Below are positions 37,044-44,282 of a stretch of 64,000 nucleotides of DNA, piece by piece. Below the pieces are notes generated by a model. The model was not told the origin of the DNA. It saw nothing but the letters and a program-made list of their open reading frames with translations, and did no database searches. A program made the translations under genes and the position numbers. Position 1 is the first letter of the stretch, and each line of letters begins with the position of its first letter. The DNA is from JAVBKV01 sp031553885 (lineage in GTDB: Bacteria; Bacteroidota; Bacteroidia; Bacteroidales; Azobacteroidaceae): assembly GCA_031553885.1 (NCBI GenBank), contig JAVBKV010000017.1:1-64000 (forward strand). The letters are read 5' to 3'.

Positions 37044-37080
37044 AGTAAAGTTTCACTCCCTGTTTTTAGTTAACTTTACT
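37044..37080. repeat. 9-bp inverted repeat in the divergent intergenic region
   Basis: AGTAAAGTT (37044-37052) and its exact reverse complement AACTTTACT (37072-37080) with a 19-nt spacer, between the divergent DUF6807 and META genes. Could be a regulator site for the META gene. No T-run of a terminator is present. Confidence 0.4.
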
Positions 37081-37188
37081 TTCTGGTTGAATATCTACAC
37101 ATCATCTATTCGTTTAAAATTCATCTTGAACAAAGACAGCAGCTATTTGTTTTATATCCGAATAAGAAACATTAAAACAATTATAAAA

Positions 37189-37632
37189 ATGACACGTAAA
37201 TTATTTTTCCCGGTACTTGCTTTTGCCCTTATAGTTACGGCCTGTACATCAATGAAGAAGTCGTTGCATCCTAACACCGAAATTAAGGATACACACTGGA
37301 CCCTTGTGGCTGTTGCCTCTTCAGGAGGAAATCATGAGTTACTGTATCCTCTGCTCGGGAAAGTACCTACATTAGATGTTTCAGCCGATGGTAAGTCTGT
37401 CAGCGGATCTGCAGGATGCAATACTTATTCCGGACCCGTGACAATGAAGGACTTTAGTATTCAATTCGGGGAAATGGTCACTACACGCATGGCTTGTGAA
37501 CAGATGGATATCGAAAACGCTCTGCTAAGCGCTTTTCAACAGGCGAAAACTTATACCGTAAAAGAAGATGGCCGATTGATATTGGTTAATGATGCTAATA
37601 ATATTATTGCCACTTTTGTCCCGAAAGAATAA
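37189..37632 (+). CDS. META/HslJ-domain lipoprotein
   Basis: A 147-aa lipoprotein (signal ends VTAC). The META domain of HslJ-like proteins is clear: DTHWTLVAV, a GSAGCNTYSG core and the conserved cysteine in TRMACEQMDIE. E. coli HslJ is a heat-shock outer-membrane protein linked to novobiocin resistance, and the biochemical role is unknown. The frame is open from 37087, but the ATG at 37189 is the one directly before the signal peptide. Stands alone on the plus strand. Confidence 0.88.
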   Translation: MTRKLFFPVLAFALIVTACTSMKKSLHPNTEIKDTHWTLVAVASSGGNHELLYPLLGKVPTLDVSADGKSVSGSAGCNTYSGPVTMKDFSIQFGEMVTTRMACEQMDIENALLSAFQQAKTYTVKEDGRLILVNDANNIIATFVPKE

Positions 37633-37689
37633 TAAAAGAAAATTATATCTTTTCAGGTTTACCCGTCATTGGAAACAAACCTAAGAAAC

Positions 37690-37827
37690 TTAATTCCGTA
37701 TTTTATGGCCTTCAACGATTTCACGCGCTTCCTTTATAACTTCAGACGGATAACCTTCCATCTCCAGAATACAGACCTCATTGGTTTCGGTCAATTTTCC
37801 GGATTTTAGTTTATAATCAAAACACAA
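37690..37827 (-). pseudogene. C-terminal fragment of a MutS-like gene
   Basis: A minus-strand open stretch of 45 codons ending in TAA. The translation contains FDYKLKSGKLTETNEV and ILEMEGYPSEVIKEARE, which closely resembles the extreme C-terminus of MutS-family ATPases (the YKLKPG turn, then the helix where the protein ends near a glycine-proline step and EA-x-x-I/V). It is preceded by an in-frame stop, and nothing further upstream continues the homology. It is read as the remnant left after deletion of the rest of the gene. Identification is by eye. Confidence 0.55.
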
Positions 37828-38058
37828 CTAGTATTGAAAGTTGTCTCTAGCACCACATAAGACGCAGTATGCAATACAGCCTAGTTTTGAAAGATGCGAT
37901 GAAAATATCTTCAAACTGTATTAAAAACAAATACGAACTTTTGTAATATTTTTCTATTATAAACATTATAACTAAATCAATATTATTTTTTAGATATTTT
38001 TATTAAGTTTGCGATAATTATATTTATTATTATAAAAACAAATATTTAATCAAAAAAA

Positions 38059-38859
38059 ATGAGTATAAAGTATTTTTTCTATAAAAATAGTGTTGCTATT
38101 TGGACTGCTATCATATCCATTTTAGCAACTATTGTCGTCGGCTGGATAACTGTCAAAATAGGCGAAAATAAATATCAAGAGGTCAGCTATGAAAGACAAT
38201 TAAAGGCACAAGAACATATTGTAAACCTTATCGAACAAAATATAATCAACCAAACGCCATTGGAACAATCAAGGCTAAAAAGATTAATAGAAGCTAAATG
38301 CCAAGAACTTGATGTAAATTTAGATTTATACTCTATTGATTTAATAAAACAAGCTGAATTGAATTTATTAAGTAGTAATCATTTAGATGTAAAACAGAAA
38401 GAATTGTATAAACTAATATTTGATTCTGTTTACATTGTTGCTATACCAGAAATCGAATTAGCTATTAGTGATTCTATTTATATAAACAATCAAGATTTAC
38501 TTAATAGCTTATTGAAAGATATCCAAAATTGCAAAACATCAGAAGCGATGAAAAAAGTAGACAATATTTTAATGTTATACAATATGGATATTATTAAATT
38601 AAAAAATGAACGTGAAATGAATTATAAGAGAAGTGACAACAGACAATATACACTAAACTTATATATTTCAGCAGCATCAATATTCTTTATAATGATTCTT
38701 TTTATGATGTATGTAAAATACAGTCGAAAAATTAATTACGAAGAATCTTCTTCTATTATACTGAACAATCAAAGAATGCGTCTGATTGTTATGTTAATTG
38801 TTACAATTGCTATAATACCTGTTTATTTAAATTTACTTTTTAGTATTATTAATAAATAA
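38059..38859 (+). CDS. AT-rich orphan membrane protein
   Basis: A 266-aa protein not recognised as any family. A membrane helix lies at about 12-32, followed by a helical, charged, probably soluble domain of about 165 residues, and then two more membrane helices at about 199-222 and 241-263 near the C-terminus. Base composition is visibly more AT-rich than its neighbours and it uses many AAA, ATA and TTA codons, suggesting recent acquisition. It is flanked by a gene remnant on one side and featureless DNA on the other. The start MSIKYFFY has a purine-poor, AT-rich leader typical of Bacteroidetes. Confidence 0.65.
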   Translation: MSIKYFFYKNSVAIWTAIISILATIVVGWITVKIGENKYQEVSYERQLKAQEHIVNLIEQNIINQTPLEQSRLKRLIEAKCQELDVNLDLYSIDLIKQAELNLLSSNHLDVKQKELYKLIFDSVYIVAIPEIELAISDSIYINNQDLLNSLLKDIQNCKTSEAMKKVDNILMLYNMDIIKLKNEREMNYKRSDNRQYTLNLYISAASIFFIMILFMMYVKYSRKINYEESSSIILNNQRMRLIVMLIVTIAIIPVYLNLLFSIINK

Positions 38860-39434
38860 CATAACTACACAAATGTAATTTCCCCAAAAAATACTCTTAT
38901 ATTTTTTTGTGCGGCCTTACCTTTACCCATCAAAACCTTTTTTTGTTCTGAACGTTGCTAGCAAGATAATTTCATTAATCATACTATATAATTATGGTCA
39001 AGTGAGTGAGTGGTCTTGCTCATCAAGTGTCCCATTTCGCAACAAATTACGCCATTTATCGACTAATACTGACACACCCCAGACGGAATATAATCGATTC
39101 GCCTTCGCTTGGTTCTTTTGAAAGCAGATGAATAGCTTCAATTTTTCATCTAATTAGCATTAAATAGTTTCAAAAATAGCACCTTTATTCTTTTCATTAA
39201 CATCAAAAACAGATAATTATTTAGAAACAAAACTCCGACCTATAATTTATTTTTGAGGATTTTCAGTCTTCCCGAGTATAAATTCTCCAATAGCCAAACA
39301 AATAAATACTAACAAAATAATAGTTGCTTATTAGGCTTCCGTTGATTTATCTGTTATTGGGGTTTATTTTCAAAATAATATTTTATCCGTTTTATTTCCG
39401 ACATAAAAAAGAGATTCAAAGCACAAACTTACAT
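38860..39434. other. uninformative intergenic region
   Basis: About 575 bp with no convincing gene. Short minus-strand open stretches exist, for example around 38990-39130 and a 24-codon hydrophobic end near 39253-39330 (LLVFICLAIGEFIL), but none has a start, a family or adequate length. It probably represents decayed DNA beside the AT-rich orphan gene. Confidence 0.5.
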
Positions 39435-39442
39435 TATCTTTG
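39435..39442 (+). promoter_or_regulatory. promoter -7 box of the aminotransferase gene
   Basis: TATCTTTG followed by CA matches TAnnTTTG. It lies 58 bp before the ATG at 39500. No clear -33 TTTG is seen at the usual spacing. Confidence 0.55.
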
Positions 39443-39499
39443 CAACATAGTAAGCAGTTATGATTTTGTTTTTTAAAAACAGTTGAATTTGATTTGAAA

Positions 39500-40678
39500 A
39501 TGAACATATATAATTTCGATGAGGTTATTGATAGAAAAGGTAGCGGAGCCATTAAAACCGATGCGCTGAAAGAACGGTTCGGCCATGCAGACTTAATCCC
39601 GATGTGGGTCGCCGATATGGATTTCCGGACAGGTGATTTTATTGTCGACGCATTAAAAAAACGATGCGAACACGAAATTTTCGGATATACCATGCCGCGG
39701 GAAGGTTATTTTAATTCGATCCGGAACTGGATTCTGTCCCGGCATCACTGGGAAATTGAACAAAAGTGGTTCAGCTATATTCCCGGAATTGTAAAAGGGA
39801 TCGGATTTTGCGTTATGAATTTTACCCGACCCGGCGACAAAATTATTATCCAGCCTCCGGTTTATCATCCATTCCGGATTATTCCCGAAATGCACCACCG
39901 GACAGTCGTTTACAATCCCTTGATCGAAACTGACGGCACTTACCGTATGGATCTGAAAGGTTTAAGACAACTGATCGATGAGGATTGCAAATTGCTGATT
40001 CTTTCCAATCCGCATAATCCGGTCGGAATTGCCTGGGACCGGGAAACAATGACAGAACTGGCAGAAATCTGTTACCAACACAATGTACTGGTCATTTCGG
40101 ACGAAATCCATGCCGACATGACGCTCTTTGGAAACCGGCATATTCCTTTTGCCACGGTTTCAGAAAAAGCAAGGGAAAACAGCATCACGTTCATGGCTCC
40201 CAGTAAAACGTTTAACATAGCCGGGATTGTCAGTTCGTATGCCATTGTCCCGAACGATAAAATACGGGATGATTTTTTTCATTTTCTGCATGCCAGCGAA
40301 CTAAACGAGGCTTCCATCTTTGCTTATGAAGCAACTCTGGCTGCTTATGAAAACGGAACGGAATGGTTGCAACAAATGCTTGCATACCTGGAAAAAAACA
40401 TTCTTTTCGTCGAGCATTTCCTGCAAGAAAATATTCCGGACATCCGGGCCTTCCGGCCGGAAGCTTCTTTTTTAATCTGGCTGGACTGCCGGAAATTAGG
40501 ACTGCCGCAAAAAGAACTGACAGACCTTTTTATCCGGAAAGCCGGACTGGCATTGAACGACGGAGAAATCTTCGGGCAGGAAGGACAGGGTTTCATGCGA
40601 ATGAACATCGGATGCCCGTGTTCAATTATCGAAAAAGCCCTTAATAATTTGAAAAAAGCAATTACAGAAGGAATTTAA
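39500..40678 (+). CDS. MalY/PatB-type PLP aminotransferase / C-S lyase
   Basis: A 392-aa fold-type I PLP enzyme. Signatures of the MalY/PatB group are MWVADMDF near residue 36, FGYTMP, the LILSNPHNPVG block, VISDEIHADM and the PLP lysine in APSKTFNIAG. Relatives are cystathionine beta-lyases or cysteine-S-conjugate lyases releasing thiol, pyruvate and ammonia. A TTG two codons earlier is in frame, but the ATG at 39500 is preferred. Free-standing, with its own promoter; the downstream gene also has its own. Confidence 0.93.
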   Translation: MNIYNFDEVIDRKGSGAIKTDALKERFGHADLIPMWVADMDFRTGDFIVDALKKRCEHEIFGYTMPREGYFNSIRNWILSRHHWEIEQKWFSYIPGIVKGIGFCVMNFTRPGDKIIIQPPVYHPFRIIPEMHHRTVVYNPLIETDGTYRMDLKGLRQLIDEDCKLLILSNPHNPVGIAWDRETMTELAEICYQHNVLVISDEIHADMTLFGNRHIPFATVSEKARENSITFMAPSKTFNIAGIVSSYAIVPNDKIRDDFFHFLHASELNEASIFAYEATLAAYENGTEWLQQMLAYLEKNILFVEHFLQENIPDIRAFRPEASFLIWLDCRKLGLPQKELTDLFIRKAGLALNDGEIFGQEGQGFMRMNIGCPCSIIEKALNNLKKAITEGI

Positions 40679-40682
40679 ATCG

Positions 40683-40690
40683 TACCTTTG
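40683..40690 (+). promoter_or_regulatory. promoter -7 box of the slyD-like/aroC operon
   Basis: TACCTTTG followed by CA, a perfect Bacteroidetes -7 box, beginning 5 bp after the aminotransferase stop codon and 28 bp before the next ATG. Confidence 0.65.
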
Positions 40691-40718
40691 CACCCGATTT
40701 ACTCTAAATTATATAAAT

Positions 40719-41273
40719 ATGAAAATTTCTGAAGGCATGTTCGTATCCTTAACGTACGATTTGAACGTTGGAGAAGGTGAAGAAAGAGAATTGATGGAAA
40801 AAGCAACGGCCGAACAACCGCTGACTTTCATGTACGGTATGGGAATGATGCTCGAAGCATTTGAAAAACACATTAACGGATTGAAAGCCGGTGACAAATT
40901 CTCATTCACTTTATCTCCGGAAGAAGCTTACGGAGAATTCGTCGAAGAAAATGTAGTGGAACTACCCAAAAATATATTCGAAATCGAAGGTAAATTTGAC
41001 TGTGAACGCATTGCCGAAGGTCAGACCGTACCCATGATGGACTCCAGTGGAAATCGTCTGATGGGATCGGTTACGGAAGTAAAAGACGAAGTGGTCGTAA
41101 TGGACTTTAACCATCCGCTGGCAGGAGAAACCCTGCATTTCGAAGGAAACGTACTGGACGTACACCAACCTTCTGCCGAAGAAATTGCAGCACTAACCTC
41201 CGGAGGAGGGTGCAGTTGCGATAGTTGTGACAGCGAAAGCGGTTGCAAAAGCGGCAGTTGCGGATGTAATTGA
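40719..41273 (+). CDS. SlyD-like FKBP-type peptidyl-prolyl isomerase
   Basis: A 184-aa isomerase and chaperone of the SlyD group. The FKBP half-domains flank an inserted chaperone flap: LTFMYGMGMMLEAFEKHI, then LSPEEAYGE, and the flap to about residue 130, returning in NHPLAGETLHFEG. The last 25 residues are a metal-binding tail with eight cysteines in GGGCSCDSCD and related clusters, analogous to the histidine-rich tail of E. coli SlyD that delivers nickel. Here the ligands are cysteines. Co-transcribed with aroC, which starts 16 bp later. Confidence 0.92.
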   Translation: MKISEGMFVSLTYDLNVGEGEERELMEKATAEQPLTFMYGMGMMLEAFEKHINGLKAGDKFSFTLSPEEAYGEFVEENVVELPKNIFEIEGKFDCERIAEGQTVPMMDSSGNRLMGSVTEVKDEVVVMDFNHPLAGETLHFEGNVLDVHQPSAEEIAALTSGGGCSCDSCDSESGCKSGSCGCN

Positions 41274-41289
41274 TCCTGTAAAACGGACC

Positions 41290-42372
41290 GTGAATACTTT
41301 TGGAAACATATTCAGACTAACCTCATTCGGAGAATCTCATGGAGAGGCTGTCGGCGGAGTAATCGATGGTTGTCCCGCCGGCATCCTGCTTGATGAATCA
41401 ATGATCCAGAAAGAGCTGGACCGTAGAAAACCGGGCCAATCGGCATTAACGACTCCCCGCAAAGAAGACGATAAAGTCGAATTGCTCTCCGGCATTTACG
41501 AAGGCAAGACTACAGGAACTCCGATCGGGTTTATAGTCCGGAACAACAACCAGCATTCGTCTGATTACGATAATCTGAAGGATGTATTCCGCCCTTCTCA
41601 CGCCGATTATACCTACCAAATGAAATACGGGTTCCGGGATCACCGGGGAGGCGGACGATCTTCTGCCCGGGAAACTATTGCCCGTTGTGTTGCAGGAGCT
41701 GTAGCCAAACAGGTATTGCTGAGTCTGAACATCCGGATTACGGCTTATACTTCCCAGGTTGGACCGGTTAGGTTGGAAACTTCTTACACTCAACTGGACC
41801 TGGATGCAGTGGAAGCGACTCCCGTTCGTTGTCCGGATCCGGTCATCGCCGAACAAATGATTGCACTTATCAAAGAAGTCAAAGGTCACGGAGACACCAT
41901 CGGTGGTGTTATTTCCTGCGTATGCCGGGGTGTTCCTCCCGGATTGGGCGAACCTGTCTTCGGAAAATTACATGCAGCATTAGGAAGTGCGATGCTAAGC
42001 ATCAATGCCGTGAAGGGATTTGAATATGGATCCGGCTTTGAGGGCGTACAATACAAAGGATCCGAATGCAACGATATTTTTTATCGTAAACCCGACGGAA
42101 AGATCGGAACCCGAACCAATCGTTCCGGAGGAATCCAGGGTGGAATATCCAACGGAGAAGATATTTATTTCCGTGTCGCGTTCAAACCGATAGCAACCCT
42201 GCTGATGGAGCAGGAAACGGTTGACCGTTATGGCAACGAAACGATACTAAAAGCCCGGGGAAGACACGACTCTTGTGTACTTCCGAGAGCGGTTCCCATT
42301 GTGGAAGCCATGGCTGCAATGACTATTCTCGACTATTATTTACTGAATCAGGCATACCTGCATCACAAGTGA
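41290..42372 (+). CDS. aroC: chorismate synthase
   Basis: Converts EPSP to chorismate, the last step of the shikimate pathway, using reduced FMN. Diagnostic motifs are RLTSFGESHGEAVGGVIDG, FRPSHADYTY, DHRGGGRSSARET and GIQGGISNGEDI. An ATG 21 codons upstream in the same frame would extend the protein into the slyD-like cysteine tail, so the GTG at 41290 (NTFGNIF) is the expected start and gives 360 aa, the standard length. The 3' end overlaps the convergent PurF-like gene by 10 bp. Confidence 0.97.
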   Translation: MNTFGNIFRLTSFGESHGEAVGGVIDGCPAGILLDESMIQKELDRRKPGQSALTTPRKEDDKVELLSGIYEGKTTGTPIGFIVRNNNQHSSDYDNLKDVFRPSHADYTYQMKYGFRDHRGGGRSSARETIARCVAGAVAKQVLLSLNIRITAYTSQVGPVRLETSYTQLDLDAVEATPVRCPDPVIAEQMIALIKEVKGHGDTIGGVISCVCRGVPPGLGEPVFGKLHAALGSAMLSINAVKGFEYGSGFEGVQYKGSECNDIFYRKPDGKIGTRTNRSGGIQGGISNGEDIYFRVAFKPIATLLMEQETVDRYGNETILKARGRHDSCVLPRAVPIVEAMAAMTILDYYLLNQAYLHHK

Positions 42373-44234
42373 GCAGAAACACCCTCCATGTAATGGATAA
42401 ATGCGCGGTTTACTACCCAATTCCCTCCCGGAGTAGGATAATCTCCTGAAAAATACCAATCCCCGGAATGTTCCGGACATGCCTGATGCAATCCTTCAAT
42501 GGTTTGAAAAACGATTTTCACTTCGGCTTTTGTCCCTTCCGGCGTAAGCATCTGAGCAATCTTATCTGCTATTTCCGTATCTGAAAACGGTTCATACAAT
42601 TTCTTTACATAATTGATCACCTGCTCTTTCGGCAGATCTTCCTGTTGCTTTGACAACCGGTAAACTTCTTCCAGCAACTGTTCCATACCCCGTTCCCGGA
42701 TTAAGGTAACCACAGCCCGGAATGCTGCAAATTCACTCATCCTGCTCATATCGATTCCGTAGCAATCGGGATAACGAACCTGGGGAGAAGATGACACAAT
42801 AACAATTTTCTTCGGATGCAGTCGATCCAGTATTTTGATAATGCTTTGCTTCAGCGTGGTTCCCCGGACAATACTGTCGTCGATCACGACCAGGTTGTCG
42901 ATACCGGGGGTAATCGATCCGTACGTAATATCATATACGTGGGCAGCCAGGTCATCCCGGCTTTTATCTTCGGAAATAAAAGTACGCAATTTAATGTCCT
43001 TGACCGCCACCTTTTCCTGCCGGATACGCAAAGACAATATCCGTTCCAGTTCCTCTTCCGTCAAGTTACCGGAATGAAGGGTTATCATCTCTTTTTTCTG
43101 TTTATTGAGGTATTCTTCAAACCCTTCCAACATCCCATAAAAAGCGACCTCCGCCGTATTGGGAATGAAAGAAAAAACGGTATGTTCCAGGTCATAACCA
43201 ACCGATTCCAGAATGGGATTCAGCAACAGACGCCCCAGCATTTTCCGTTCCCGGTAAATGTTTTCATCACTTCCCCGGGAAAAATAAATACGTTCGAAAG
43301 AGCATGGTTTCACGTTTTCCGGCTCCCGGATCTGCTCCAACAGCAGTGACCCGTTTTTCCGGACAATCAATGACTGTCCGGGAAGCACTTCCTGTACCTG
43401 CACAGCAGACACATTCAATACAGTCTGGATCACCGGACGTTCGGAAGCCACCACAACAATTTCGTCGTCAGCATAATAAAAAGCCGGACGAATACCCCAG
43501 GGATCACGAAAAGCAAATAAGTCCGTATTGCCGGTAAGCCCGCAAATGACATAGCCCCCATCCCATGTCTGGCAGGAACGACGCAACACATGAGCGAGAT
43601 CCAGGTTATCGGCAATAGTCCGGTTCCGCTCCTGACCGTCCGTTATTTTCAGTTTATATAATTCATACAGGTGCTGAACCTCGCGGTCCAGGTAATTTCC
43701 CATCATTTCCAGCATCATCAGCGTATCGGAATACAACCGGGGATGCTGCCCCTGGGCAATCAGTTGCCGGAAAATCTCATCCACATTCGTCAGGTTAAAA
43801 TTACCGCAAAGCATCAGACTCCGGGAACGCCAGTTGTTCCGGCGCAGAAAAGGATGAACGTAAGAAATTCCCGAACGACCAGTCGTGCTGTATCGTAAGT
43901 GACCCATGTAAGCCTCCCCATAAAAGGGAATATCATTACCGGAATAATCGTCAGGAACCTGCTGAGAGGCAATATGAGCGGCTTCAAATACCTCCTGAAT
44001 CGCATTACTGCCCAACGCCCGTTCGCGAAAAATATATTCCGTACCGGGAACCGCCAGGGAATTAACACAACCGATCCCCGCTCCTTCCTGTCCTCGGTTA
44101 TGCTGTTTTTCCATCAAAAGATACAATTTATTTAACCCGTACCTCCAGGTACCATATTTTTCAATGTAATACTCCATCGGTTTCAGCAGGCGCACCATGG
44201 CCACACCGCATTCATGTTTCAATATTTCCGACAT
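42363..44234 (-). CDS. PurF-like amidophosphoribosyltransferase
   Basis: A 623-aa class II glutamine amidotransferase joined to a phosphoribosyltransferase domain. The likely nucleophile is C9 in HECGVAMVR, which would need removal of an 8-residue propeptide as in B. subtilis PurF. NRGQEGAGIG and RYSTTGRSG belong to the glutaminase half. VVIDDSIVRGTT is the PRPP loop of the second half. It is about 120 residues longer than usual PurF. This long form lies next to glnN, tying together glutamine supply and use. Either it makes phosphoribosylamine for purines or it is a specialised paralogue. Confidence 0.85.
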   Translation of the reverse strand: MSEILKHECGVAMVRLLKPMEYYIEKYGTWRYGLNKLYLLMEKQHNRGQEGAGIGCVNSLAVPGTEYIFRERALGSNAIQEVFEAAHIASQQVPDDYSGNDIPFYGEAYMGHLRYSTTGRSGISYVHPFLRRNNWRSRSLMLCGNFNLTNVDEIFRQLIAQGQHPRLYSDTLMMLEMMGNYLDREVQHLYELYKLKITDGQERNRTIADNLDLAHVLRRSCQTWDGGYVICGLTGNTDLFAFRDPWGIRPAFYYADDEIVVVASERPVIQTVLNVSAVQVQEVLPGQSLIVRKNGSLLLEQIREPENVKPCSFERIYFSRGSDENIYRERKMLGRLLLNPILESVGYDLEHTVFSFIPNTAEVAFYGMLEGFEEYLNKQKKEMITLHSGNLTEEELERILSLRIRQEKVAVKDIKLRTFISEDKSRDDLAAHVYDITYGSITPGIDNLVVIDDSIVRGTTLKQSIIKILDRLHPKKIVIVSSSPQVRYPDCYGIDMSRMSEFAAFRAVVTLIRERGMEQLLEEVYRLSKQQEDLPKEQVINYVKKLYEPFSDTEIADKIAQMLTPEGTKAEVKIVFQTIEGLHQACPEHSGDWYFSGDYPTPGGNWVVNRAFIHYMEGVSAHL

Positions 44235-44249
44235 AATTTCACGAATGAA

Positions 44250-44273
44250 AAAGGGCAGTTCGCACTGCCCTTT
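44250..44273 (-). terminator. terminator between glnN and the PurF-like gene
   Basis: AAAGGGCAGT and ACTGCCCTTT form a perfect 10-bp stem with a 4-nt TCGC loop. On the minus strand it begins 9 nt after the glnN stop and ends 15 nt before the PurF-like start codon. It therefore ends most glnN transcripts while leaving almost no space for a separate promoter, so it may also act as an attenuator for the next gene. Confidence 0.75.
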
Positions 44274-44282
44274 ATTATTATT

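Noticed and set aside
38909..39121. A 70-codon plus-strand frame and a 45-codon minus-strand frame in the featureless region
   Set aside because: Neither has a credible start, ribosome binding context or recognisable domain.
41227..41289. The upstream ATG giving a 381-aa chorismate synthase
   Set aside because: The 21 extra residues come from the slyD-like cysteine tail read in another frame and are absent from normal AroC. The GTG at 41290 gives the standard N-terminus.
42363..42372. 10-bp overlap of the convergent aroC and PurF-like genes
   Set aside because: Both C-termini are intact and such tail overlaps are common. No sign of error or special regulation.
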